Below, in pieces: positions 5,285 through 11,303 of a stretch of 11,303 nt of DNA; position 1 is the first letter of the stretch, and each line of letters begins with the position of its first letter. The DNA is from STD1-80 sp043802745 (GTDB taxonomy: Bacteria; Patescibacteriota; Minisyncoccia; Minisyncoccales; CG1-02-41-26), in contig JAZDKU010000009.1 of NCBI GenBank assembly GCA_043802745.1, positions 1-11,303 of the forward strand, in the 5' to 3' direction. The notes under the pieces were generated by a model. It searched no databases and was not told the DNA's origin. It saw nothing but the letters and a program-made list of their open reading frames with translations. Position numbers and translations under genes: made by a program.

Positions 5285-6092
5285 ATTTTCTAATAGGGCG
5301 ATTGGGGTTTTTGATTCTGGGTTTGGGGGCTTAGATATTTTAAAGAATATTGTTAAAAAATTGCCTCAATATGATTTTATTTATCTGGGTGATACTGCCA
5401 GAGCGCCTTATGGTTCTCGTAGCCAAGAGGTTATTTTTAATTTTACGGGGCAAGCAGTAGAATTTTTATTTAAGCAGGGTTGTCCCTTGGTGATTTTAGC
5501 TTGCAACACAGCCTCAAGTGAAGCCTTGCGTAAAGTTCAAGAGAAAAAATATCCAAACAAAAAAGTTTTGGGGGTTATTATCCCAGCTATTGAAAGAGCC
5601 ATAGAATTAACGAAAAATAACAGAGTGGGGGTGATGGCCACTGAGGGCACGGTTAATTCCATGGCTTTTGTAAAGGAATTAAAAAAAAGAAACGCAAAAA
5701 TAAAAGTTTTTCAAAACCCAGCTCCTCTTTTGGTGCCAATTGTGGAAGCGGGAGAGCATAAATCGGAAATTGCGAAAATTGCTTTGCAAAAATATTTAAA
5801 GCCTTTAATGGCTAAAAAAATTGACACTTTAATTTTGGGCTGTACTCATTACGGTATATTAGAGCAACAAATAAAGGTCATTGCCAGCAAAGATATTCAG
5901 GTTATTTCAGAGGGTAGAATAGTGGCAGAAAAGCTAGCTGATTATTTACAAAGACACCCTGAAATTGAAAAACAGTTAAGCAAAAACAGTCAAGTGAAAT
6001 TTTTAACCACTGATTTAACCGCTAAATTCCAGGCCCTTGGCAGTCAATTCTTTGGTAAGCTAATTAAGCCAGAAAAAATTAGCTTGGATTAA
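5271..6092 (+). CDS. murI: Glutamate racemase
   Basis: Interconverts L- and D-glutamate without cofactor, supplying D-Glu for peptidoglycan precursors in the cytoplasm. The product is 273 residues, the normal length. Both catalytic cysteines are present: Cys78 in ACNTAS and Cys191 in GCTHYG. Other family motifs are GVFDSGFGG (12-20), LGDTARAPYG (39-48), GVIIPAIE and the EAGEH segment. The first residues MNHKS come from a heptanucleotide repeat and precede the conserved part by about five residues, so an alternative start cannot be excluded, but no other ATG fits before IGVFDSG. There is no SD. Translation is likely coupled to rlmN through the ATGA overlap. 119 bp separate it from the next gene. 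Confidence 0.95.
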   Translation: MNHKSFSNRAIGVFDSGFGGLDILKNIVKKLPQYDFIYLGDTARAPYGSRSQEVIFNFTGQAVEFLFKQGCPLVILACNTASSEALRKVQEKKYPNKKVLGVIIPAIERAIELTKNNRVGVMATEGTVNSMAFVKELKKRNAKIKVFQNPAPLLVPIVEAGEHKSEIAKIALQKYLKPLMAKKIDTLILGCTHYGILEQQIKVIASKDIQVISEGRIVAEKLADYLQRHPEIEKQLSKNSQVKFLTTDLTAKFQALGSQFFGKLIKPEKISLD

Positions 6093-6112
6093 GTGTTTGC
6101 TTTTGGTATATT
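6084..6112 (+). promoter_or_regulatory. Promoter for the dehydrogenase-iscS-iscU operon
   Basis: TTGGAT (6084-6089), a 17-nt spacer and an extended -10 TGG-TATATT (TATATT at 6107-6112). Start near 6119, giving a leader of about 93 nt. The -35 overlaps the murI stop region, the same arrangement as the promoter at 709-736. Confidence 0.5.
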
Positions 6113-6126
6113 AAAGGAAGTCCCGA

Positions 6127-6153
6127 TTAAACGCTTTTCGAGAGAGCGTTTAA
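6127..6153 (+). repeat. Inverted repeat in the dehydrogenase leader
   Basis: TTAAACGCT (6127-6135) and AGCGTTTAA (6145-6153) are exact inverted repeats with a 9-nt loop. There is no T-tract after it, so it is not an obvious terminator. It lies inside the predicted leader together with the GC-rich palindrome at 6161-6192. Confidence 0.6.
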
Positions 6154-6160
6154 CAGGATC

Positions 6161-6192
6161 CCCGCCTGCAACGCTGTAGCACTGCGGGCAGG
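6161..6192 (+). repeat. GC-rich palindromic repeat, degenerate copy, in the dehydrogenase leader
   Basis: CCCGCCTGCA (6161-6170) and TGCGGGCAGG (6183-6192) form an imperfect 10-position stem (one C/A mismatch and one T·G) around AACGCTGTAGCAC. It belongs to the same family as 4785-4822 and 7477-7512. Here it lies in noncoding DNA, 19 bp before the start codon. Confidence 0.7.
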
Positions 6193-6211
6193 TAAGAATT
6201 CGTAAACTGAC

Positions 6212-7210
6212 ATGAGAATTGCGTTTTTTGAGATAAATAAGTGGGAGCAAGAGACATTAGAGAAAGATTTAAAAGGGCATATCTTAAAGTTTTTTGCTGA
6301 GCCACTGGAAAAGGATAGTTGCCAAGAAATAAAAGACTTTGAGATTGTCTCGGTTTTTATTTACTCTAAAGTTTCTCTTGAAGTTTTAGATAAGCTGCCA
6401 AAGTTAAAAATGATAACCACCCGCTCCACTGGCTTTGACCACATTGGCATAGAGGAGTGCCAAAAAAGAAATATTGCTGTTTGTAATGTGCCGTTTTATG
6501 GGGAAAACACCGTGGCCGAACATACTTTTGCTTTGATTTTGGCTTTATCGCGCAATGTGCATAAATCTTATGTGCGAGGATTGCGGGGAGATTTTAGCAT
6601 TGAAGGCTTGAAAGGATTTGATTTAAAAGACAAAACCCTTGGCGTGGTGGGGGCTGGGCACATTGGCTTGCATGTTATTAGAATTGCTAAGGGCTTTGGC
6701 ATGAATGTTTTGGCTTCTGATACCAATCAGAATAAATTTTTGGCAGAAGTTTTGGCGTTTGAATATGTTTCTCTGGATTATTTATTAGCTAATTCTGATA
6801 TTATTACTTTGCACGCGCCAGGGGGTGAGGCAACGCATCATTTGATTAATAAGCAAAATATCAAGCAAATAAAAAAAGGCGTTATTTTAATCAATACTTC
6901 TCGAGGCTCTTTAGTGGAAACCGATGCCCTGCTTGAAGCTATGGATAAAGGCATTTTAGCTGGGGCTGGGTTTGATGTTTTGGAGGGAGAGGAGTTAATT
7001 AAAGAAGAAAAACAATTGCTTTATGATAAAGAAAACCCAGAAAAACTAAAGCAATTATTAAAAGATCATATAATATTGAACAAGGACAATGTGGTTTACA
7101 CGCCCCACATTGCTTTTTATTCACAAGAAGCTTTGGAAAGAATCTTAGAAACAACCGTTAAAAATATAAACAGCTTTACTGATAACAAATTACAAAATTC
7201 TGTTTTATGA
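6212..7210 (+). CDS. D-2-hydroxyacid dehydrogenase, D-lactate dehydrogenase-like
   Basis: An NAD-dependent D-isomer-specific 2-hydroxyacid dehydrogenase of 332 residues, the D-LDH length. The Rossmann motif GVVGAGHIG lies near residue 145, with an acidic residue after the next strand (NVLASD) as expected for NAD. Catalytic residues are Arg231 (NTSRGSLV), Glu260 (DVLEGEE) and His299 (TPHIAFYS), with the 29-residue Arg-Glu spacing of the family. NVPFYGENTVAEHTFAL is the conserved interdomain segment. Pyruvate to D-lactate, recycling NADH in fermentation, is the likeliest reaction; another 2-oxoacid is possible. There is no SD. The stop overlaps the iscS start (ATGA, 7207-7210), so the two are probably translated together. 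Confidence 0.9.
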   Translation: MRIAFFEINKWEQETLEKDLKGHILKFFAEPLEKDSCQEIKDFEIVSVFIYSKVSLEVLDKLPKLKMITTRSTGFDHIGIEECQKRNIAVCNVPFYGENTVAEHTFALILALSRNVHKSYVRGLRGDFSIEGLKGFDLKDKTLGVVGAGHIGLHVIRIAKGFGMNVLASDTNQNKFLAEVLAFEYVSLDYLLANSDIITLHAPGGEATHHLINKQNIKQIKKGVILINTSRGSLVETDALLEAMDKGILAGAGFDVLEGEELIKEEKQLLYDKENPEKLKQLLKDHIILNKDNVVYTPHIAFYSQEALERILETTVKNINSFTDNKLQNSVL

Positions 7211-8439
7211 AAAGGATTTATTTAGACAATGCGGCGACTACCATGATTGACAAAAAGGTTTTTTCGGCTATGGGGCCATATTTAAAAAGCGATTTTGGCA
7301 ATGCCTCGTCTTTGCATTGGTTTGGCCAAGAAGCCCACAATGCCTTGAGCAAAGCTCGAACTCAAGTAGCTGATTTTTTGGGTTGTAATTTTTTGGAAGT
7401 TTTTTTCACCGGGAGTGCTACAGAAAGCGATAATTTAGCGATTTTAGGAGCGATAAAAGATTCAAGATTCAAGATTCCTGCCCGCAATGCTTCGCATAGC
7501 GGTGCGGGCGGGCAAGATTCAAGATTACATGTGATAACTAGCCAAATTGAACATCCAGCCGTTTTGGAGCCTATAAAATATTTAGAAAAAATAGGCGAAA
7601 TTGAAGCAACTTATGTGGGGGTTGGCAAAGAGGGAATAGTAAAAGTAGAGGATGTTCAAAAAGCCATTAAAGAAAATACGGTTTTGGTTTCTATAATGTA
7701 TGCCAATAATGAAATCGGAACTATTCAACCAATCGCTGAAATTGGGAATATGGTAAAAGGATTTAAGATTCAAGATTCAAGATTCAAGATTTTGTTTCAC
7801 ACAGATGCGGTGCAGGGGGCTAATTATTTAGACTGCAATGTGGAAAAATTAGGCGTTGACTTGCTAACTTTATCTGGCCATAAGATTTATGGGCCAAAGG
7901 GAATTGGCGTTTTGTACAAAAAAAAGAGCGTTAATCTAGAGCCGATTATTTTTGGCGGTCATCAAGAGCAAGGCATCCGACCCGGAACAGAGAACATAGC
8001 CTCAATCGTCGGCTTTGGGGAAGCAATAGAGGGAATCAGGAATCAGGAATTAAGAATTAAGAGTGGGGAAAAAATACAAAAATTAAGAGATAAATTATTA
8101 GACGGGATTTTAAAAAATATATCAGGGACGAGTTTGAACGGCTCTCGTGAAAACAGATTACCAAATAATGTGAACATTAGCTTTAGTGGGGTGGAGGGGG
8201 AGAGCATTTTAATGGCCTTAGACCAAAAGGGCGTGGCTGTTTCTACTGGCTCAGCTTGCGCCTCGGGCAGTTTATCGCCAAGCCATGTGCTCTTGGGTTG
8301 TGGCTATAGTATAGAAAAAGCCCATGGCTCGATAAGATTTACTCTGGGGAAATATAACACTGAAAAAGAAATTGATTATGTTTTGAAAATATTGCCAGAA
8401 ATTATTTCTCGTTTGCGAAAAATATCTCCATTAAAATAA
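7207..8439 (+). CDS. iscS: Cysteine desulfurase, IscS/NifS type
   Basis: A PLP enzyme that takes sulfur from cysteine as a persulfide and passes it to the Fe-S scaffold and other acceptors. At 410 residues it opens with YLDNAATT. It has His116 (IEHPAV), the PLP lysine Lys226 (SGHKIYGPKG) and the persulfide Cys351 in STGSACASGSLSPSHVL, the long mobile loop of group I enzymes. Compared with E. coli IscS His104, Lys206 and Cys328, the offsets are +12, +20 and +23, rising across three repeat-encoded stretches (KDSRFKIPARN...GGQDSR, GFKIQDSRFKI and IRNQELRIKSG). Active-site residues are intact, so function is expected. It overlaps the dehydrogenase by 4 nt and lies 1 nt before the scaffold gene. 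nifS would be an equally valid name. Confidence 0.93.
   Translation: MKRIYLDNAATTMIDKKVFSAMGPYLKSDFGNASSLHWFGQEAHNALSKARTQVADFLGCNFLEVFFTGSATESDNLAILGAIKDSRFKIPARNASHSGAGGQDSRLHVITSQIEHPAVLEPIKYLEKIGEIEATYVGVGKEGIVKVEDVQKAIKENTVLVSIMYANNEIGTIQPIAEIGNMVKGFKIQDSRFKILFHTDAVQGANYLDCNVEKLGVDLLTLSGHKIYGPKGIGVLYKKKSVNLEPIIFGGHQEQGIRPGTENIASIVGFGEAIEGIRNQELRIKSGEKIQKLRDKLLDGILKNISGTSLNGSRENRLPNNVNISFSGVEGESILMALDQKGVAVSTGSACASGSLSPSHVLLGCGYSIEKAHGSIRFTLGKYNTEKEIDYVLKILPEIISRLRKISPLK
7457..7527 (+). repeat. AAGATTC heptamer array split by a GC-rich palindrome, in iscS
   Basis: Three AAGATTC units (7457-7477) are followed by a palindrome, CCTGCCCGCA (7477-7486) pairing with TGCGGGCGGG (7503-7512) with one T·G. 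After it come AAGATTC and AAGATTA (7514-7527). The palindrome shares its first C with the third unit. The arrangement reads as a palindromic element sitting inside a five-unit heptamer array. All of it is translated in frame (DSRFKI, then PARNASHSGAGG, then QDSR). Confidence 0.85.
7765..7792 (+). repeat. AAGATTC heptamer array, second block in iscS
   Basis: AAGATTC units at 7765-7771, 7772-7778 and 7779-7785, then AAGATTT (7786-7792): 28 bp, four units. Encodes FKIQDSRFKI between NMVKG and LFHTDAVQG, where cysteine desulfurases normally have a short loop. Confidence 0.85.
8032..8059 (+). repeat. GGAATCA/AGAATTA heptamer array in iscS
   Basis: Units GGAATCA (8032-8038), GGAATCA (8039-8045), GGAATTA (8046-8052) and AGAATTA (8053-8059): 28 bp, four units. 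Encodes IRNQELRIK in the helix region after FGEAIEG. The unit shares a GAATC core with the reverse complement of AAGATTC and with the ATGAATC unit at 5271. Confidence 0.8.
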
Positions 8440-8440
8440 T

Positions 8441-8917
8441 ATGGCATTACCTTATTCAAAAAAAGTTATTCAACATTTTAATAAGCCTCATAATTATGGG
8501 AAAATGAAAAATCCTGACGCTATTGGCCAGGTGGGAAATTTGATGTGTGGTGATGTTATGAAACTTTATATTAAAATTGGCCAAAATAAAAAAGGCCAGG
8601 ATATTATAAAAGACATAAAATTTGAGACATTTGGTTGTTTAGCAGCCATTGCTTCTTCAAGCATGCTCACGGATTTAGTTAAAGGCAAAACACTAGAGGA
8701 GGCTATTAGCTTTGATAGAAAAAAAATTGTTGAGGGGTTAGGCTCTTTGCCTCCAGTTAAAATTCATTGTTCGGTTTTGGCGGGGGATGCTTTAATCGAG
8801 GCAATCCATGATTATTTAAGCAAAAGTAAAAAGCCAATTCCCGAAGCGCTCAATGAACGCCATCAACAACTGACTCGTGAGAAGAAAGAGATAGATAAAA
8901 GCCACCAAGTTTGTTAG
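8441..8917 (+). CDS. iscU: Fe-S cluster assembly scaffold, IscU/NifU N-terminal type
   Basis: A 158-residue scaffold on which 2Fe-2S clusters are built from IscS sulfur and then passed to apoproteins. Ligand residues are all present: Cys36 and Asp38 (LMCGDVM), Cys66 (FGCLAAIASSS), His109 and Cys110 (IHCSVLAGDAL), matching E. coli IscU Cys37, Asp39, Cys63, His105 and Cys106. The 44-residue Cys66-Cys110 spacing lacks the insertion typical of SufU, so this is the IscU/NifU class. It is longer than IscU (128) by a charged C-terminal extension (EALNERHQQLTREKKEID) that ends in Cys158. It starts 1 nt after iscS. No HscA/HscB, ferredoxin or A-type carrier gene follows, so the operon is minimal. Confidence 0.92.
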   Translation: MALPYSKKVIQHFNKPHNYGKMKNPDAIGQVGNLMCGDVMKLYIKIGQNKKGQDIIKDIKFETFGCLAAIASSSMLTDLVKGKTLEEAISFDRKKIVEGLGSLPPVKIHCSVLAGDALIEAIHDYLSKSKKPIPEALNERHQQLTREKKEIDKSHQVC

Positions 8918-9936
8918 CTTTCCTTAGCTATTTCCGGGTAAATTTTTAGTAAAACAGCAAATAAACTAACAATCATTGGCCCAATTAAAATGCCCATGGG
9001 GCCAAACATAGAAATCCCGCCTAAAACCGAAAACAAAATAAGCAAAGGGTGCAAGCCAGCGCCCTTTTTTAGTTTTGGGCTGATTAAATAATCTAAAATA
9101 GCGTTTATTCCTAGCGTCCAGATTAAAAAGCCAAGTGTCATCAAAATCTTTCCCTTAGCTAAAATTAAAATAGCGCTTGGAATAATAACTATGGCCATGC
9201 CAATGCCAGGCACGAATGAAGCAATCATGGCCACACTGCCCCATAAGGCGCCATTAGGCAGGGTAAACATCCAAAATCCCAAAGCCACAGCAATGCCTTG
9301 AAGAAAAGCCACTAGCACATTGCCTTTTATGGAAGCATTAATTGTTTTTTTGAGAGCGATAAAAATTTCTTCTCCATTTTTGTTTGAAAGAGGAATTAAA
9401 TTAACAATATATTTTTTTATTTCCCCACCTTCTTTAAAAAAGTAAAACAAAGCAATTAAGCCAAGCGATAGATTAAGCAAAATTTTGGCCGCCCCGGAAA
9501 ATATATCGCCTAGGTGCTTAACCGTAAAGCTTAAGATAGGGGCAACAATCTGCTTAGCATTTAAATTTAAAGAAAAGCCAGGAGAAACTTTTTGCGCAGT
9601 TTTTTCAGTCCAAGAAATAATTTTATCTAATTGGTTAAAATCATTATTGGAAAGCCCAGAATAAAGAGAAGAGGCTTCTTTGTAAACCTGAAAACCAATT
9701 AAGGTTAGGGGGGCTAAAATTATTATTATAACCAGCAAAATTGAAGCAAAAGAAGCCAATATTTTTTTATTTTTTAACTTTTTTAAAATTTTATTATGAA
9801 TAGGCTTGAACACAATAGCCAAGGCTCCTGCGGCAATAATAATGCCAATGTAGGGTTTTATTAAAAGTAAAAATAAAACAAAACTTACAATGAGCAGAGT
9901 AAAAAAGAAAATATCGTGAATTTTTTGGTTTTTCAT
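8914..9936 (-). CDS. AI-2E family transporter (PerM/YdiK-like permease)
   Basis: A 340-residue integral membrane protein of the AI-2E exporter family (Pfam AI-2E_transport). Two or three hydrophobic helices open the protein (about residues 9-43 and 59-82). A soluble stretch of about 60 residues follows, then a cluster of helices from about 148 to the end. Family signatures are the FYFFKEGGE turn, the FVPGIGMAIVIIPSAI segment and the C-terminal LHPLLILFSVLGG...GPMGILIGPMI. Members export varied substrates and some are Na+/H+ antiporters, so quorum-signal export should not be assumed. There is no SD. The start is 16 nt after the DUF3298-like gene. The 3' end overlaps iscU convergently by a few bases. 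Confidence 0.88.
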   Translation of the reverse strand: MKNQKIHDIFFFTLLIVSFVLFLLLIKPYIGIIIAAGALAIVFKPIHNKILKKLKNKKILASFASILLVIIIILAPLTLIGFQVYKEASSLYSGLSNNDFNQLDKIISWTEKTAQKVSPGFSLNLNAKQIVAPILSFTVKHLGDIFSGAAKILLNLSLGLIALFYFFKEGGEIKKYIVNLIPLSNKNGEEIFIALKKTINASIKGNVLVAFLQGIAVALGFWMFTLPNGALWGSVAMIASFVPGIGMAIVIIPSAILILAKGKILMTLGFLIWTLGINAILDYLISPKLKKGAGLHPLLILFSVLGGISMFGPMGILIGPMIVSLFAVLLKIYPEIAKES

Positions 9937-9952
9937 TTTAATTTATGTTAAT

Positions 9953-10660
9953 TTATTTGATAATATCAGACAATACTGATGGAGCAAGGAATTCTTGAAT
10001 CAGTGAAATTGGAATGTCTTTGATGATAGAAAAATGTGCACCGATACAAGACGCGCTAAAGCCATTGCGCTTGGGAGCAAAAAATAAGTCGCAGTTTGTG
10101 GTTTCTTGATAATTCGAGAGTAGCAATGTTTTCATTGCTTTTACTGCTTTTGACCACGCTAAATCATCGCGGAACAATTCATTTTCTTCTACTAATTCGC
10201 TGTTTATAAGGTCAAAGATAAGAAATATTCTTTCCGGGTCATCGTCTTTTGCGCCAGCTATATGCGTGGTTATTGTAAAAGCGAGAGAGATTAACCGGGG
10301 ACTGACAAGTAATATCTCTGTGTTGATGTTTAAAGTATTTGTCTCTCCATTATCTTCAGCCGCAGTGCTTACTGTAGAGATAAAATCATTTTTCAACAAT
10401 TCAATATCTCGCGCTATTGTTTTATTTATCATATCTTCTAATTCATAATCATCGGGAATAATCATTCTGGGCAGGGCTATATTTATAGAAATAGCTTCTG
10501 CTTTTTCTGCTATGGTTACTTTTTGCCAACTGATGAATATTTTATTATCCATTACGGCCTCAACAGTGTCTTTGCTATTATGTTGCGCAAAGAAATAAAA
10601 TAAACCAATAAAAACAGGAATTAAAATAACTATTGCAATAATAAATACTTTTTTTAACAT
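9953..10660 (-). CDS. Membrane-anchored DUF3298/RsiV-like protein
   Basis: ATG 10660 is preferred to an in-frame TTG at 10675 because the TTG is only about 2 nt from the nearest GAGGT. The product is 235 residues: MLKK, a transmembrane segment (about 5-26), then an extracytoplasmic domain. The middle shows a DUF4163/DUF3298-like pattern: IPDDYELEDMINKTI, a strand LLVSPRLISLAFTITTHIAGA, and FDLINSELVEENELF, like the fold of the anti-sigma factor RsiV. The usual Gly-Ala-His in that strand is GAKDDD here. Two cysteines in the C-terminal part (TNCDLF, SASCIG) could form a disulfide. Function is unknown. It lies 7 nt after the L,D-transpeptidase-like gene and 16 nt before the permease, so an operon is likely. 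Confidence 0.65.
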   Translation of the reverse strand: MLKKVFIIAIVILIPVFIGLFYFFAQHNSKDTVEAVMDNKIFISWQKVTIAEKAEAISINIALPRMIIPDDYELEDMINKTIARDIELLKNDFISTVSTAAEDNGETNTLNINTEILLVSPRLISLAFTITTHIAGAKDDDPERIFLIFDLINSELVEENELFRDDLAWSKAVKAMKTLLLSNYQETTNCDLFFAPKRNGFSASCIGAHFSIIKDIPISLIQEFLAPSVLSDIIK

Positions 10661-10667
10661 AAAGATA

Positions 10668-11303
10668 TTAATCAATTACCTCTAAAATTCCCACGCTCAT
10701 AGAGTCGTCTTTACGCGCTTTCAACAATGTTTCGCAAAGCGCGTCCCATTTCTCAACTTCAATAATAGTTAAGCAACCAAGCGATACTCTGCCTGTGTGC
10801 AAATAACGGCTTCCGCTGTGTCCGATCCGAAACCAAATCTTTGCCAATCTCGCTTTGCGTAGGTAAGCTACTCCGCCTCGATGGGGCGCGTCTGGCATTT
10901 CAATATCATACAATCCCTTTTCAAGGGGGGTATCTATGTGATCAGTGGCTTGATATTTTTTACCACTTAAAACGAGGATTTTCTGCGATATTGAATAGCT
11001 AGCCGAAGCCATTGGCATATTTGTTATGCCAGAGATAAATTGAGAAGATCCATTTTCGTTTAATTCTATAGATGCTATCCTGCCGCGATACGGGCCTTCT
11101 AAAATAGTAAAATATTCTCGCCCATTATTTTTATTATTTATTTTTACTTTTAGATATGCTGGCAACGCTTCTGTTTTTCTATTGTCTTGTAATATAATCT
11201 TTAACCATCCATCGCCTTTATTCGGCGCATATTTTATTGCATTTAACACTTCAACTTCCAATGTAATTTCAAAATAGGCTTTTCGTTTTCCCCAGATTTT
11301 GCC
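10668..11303 (-). CDS. L,D-transpeptidase-like (YkuD/TldE1-type) domain protein, 5' end missing
   Basis: The frame is open to the window edge, at least 211 residues, starting GKIWGKRKAYFEITLEVEV; the TTG at 11261 is not needed as a start. The C-terminal half carries an L,D-transpeptidase-like pattern: LSGKKYQA, a PLEKGLYDI strand, then IWFRIGHSGSRYLHTGRVSLGCLTI. His and Cys are 15 residues apart, as in HxG...ShGC; the residue before the Gly-Cys pair is Leu instead of His (SLGC), closer to DUF2778/TldE1. Such enzymes cross-link or cleave peptidoglycan stem peptides using Cys. No signal peptide is visible because the N-terminus is outside the window. The N-terminal half is a separate unrecognised beta-rich region. 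Confidence 0.65.
   Translation of the reverse strand, partial: GKIWGKRKAYFEITLEVEVLNAIKYAPNKGDGWLKIILQDNRKTEALPAYLKVKINNKNNGREYFTILEGPYRGRIASIELNENGSSQFISGITNMPMASASYSISQKILVLSGKKYQATDHIDTPLEKGLYDIEMPDAPHRGGVAYLRKARLAKIWFRIGHSGSRYLHTGRVSLGCLTIIEVEKWDALCETLLKARKDDSMSVGILEVID

Noticed and set aside
6127..6153. Terminator of murI
   Set aside because: A good stem but no T-tract follows, and it lies downstream of a plausible promoter, so it belongs to the next transcript.
7457..8059. CRISPR-like array
   Set aside because: The repeats are 7-bp units in direct contact, with no spacers, and are translated inside iscS. No cas genes are seen.
1..11303. Insertion sequence, tRNA, rRNA or toxin-antitoxin pair
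   Set aside because: I found no transposase, cloverleaf or rRNA-like sequence, and no paired small genes with known toxin or antitoxin motifs.

Overview
The window reads as a stretch of a small, AT-rich bacterial genome, most likely a Candidate Phyla Radiation (Patescibacteria/Parcubacteria-like) member. This is inferred from the very compact layout, the near absence of Shine-Dalgarno (SD) sequences outside one segment, a short RRM protein with a Gly/Arg tail, small AI-2E and DUF192 membrane proteins, and short repeats translated in frame inside core genes. Two family-complete proteins (RlmN and the 2-hydroxyacid dehydrogenase) end at TGA. This suggests the standard bacterial code rather than the TGA=Gly code of Gracilibacteria/SR1.

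Layout. 1-212 is the start of a leftward membrane-anchored protein running off the edge. It is divergent from a DUF192 membrane protein (234-719), and the two share a 21-bp gap with overlapping -10 elements. 709-2940 is a distinct segment with richer codon use and SD sites: a lipoprotein (809-1348), a LysM/transmembrane protein (1556-2515) and a 63-residue zinc-ribbon protein (2665-2856). The last two are each preceded by the same chain of long RNA hairpins, and another hairpin pair lies at 2862-2938. A good sigma70-type promoter then drives an RRM RNA-binding protein (3068-3388), which ends in an intrinsic terminator.

3455-8917 is a rightward block of core metabolism: a ROK-family protein, rlmN, murI (glutamate racemase), a D-lactate-dehydrogenase-like enzyme, an IscS/NifS cysteine desulfurase and an IscU/NifU Fe-S scaffold. 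ROK/rlmN, rlmN/murI and dehydrogenase/iscS overlap, and iscS/iscU are 1 nt apart, so translational coupling is likely. murI and the dehydrogenase are separated by 119 bp holding a promoter-like site and two hairpins. The IscS-IscU pair is a minimal Fe-S assembly unit, which also serves radical-SAM enzymes such as RlmN. MurI supplies D-Glu for peptidoglycan.

The leftward block (11303-8914) is an L,D-transpeptidase-like domain (partial), a DUF3298-like membrane-anchored protein and an AI-2E family permease. It is convergent with iscU, overlapping it by 3-4 nt.

Two things stand out. First, a hairpin chain occurs twice with covarying stems. In each copy a GTGGG arm can pair either upstream or downstream, which is a candidate RNA switch. 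Second, the core genes are invaded by short repeats. These are heptanucleotide arrays sharing a GAATC-like core, three of them exactly four units long, and GC-rich palindromes inserted in frame in rlmN and iscS. One heptamer array supplies both the rlmN stop and the murI start.
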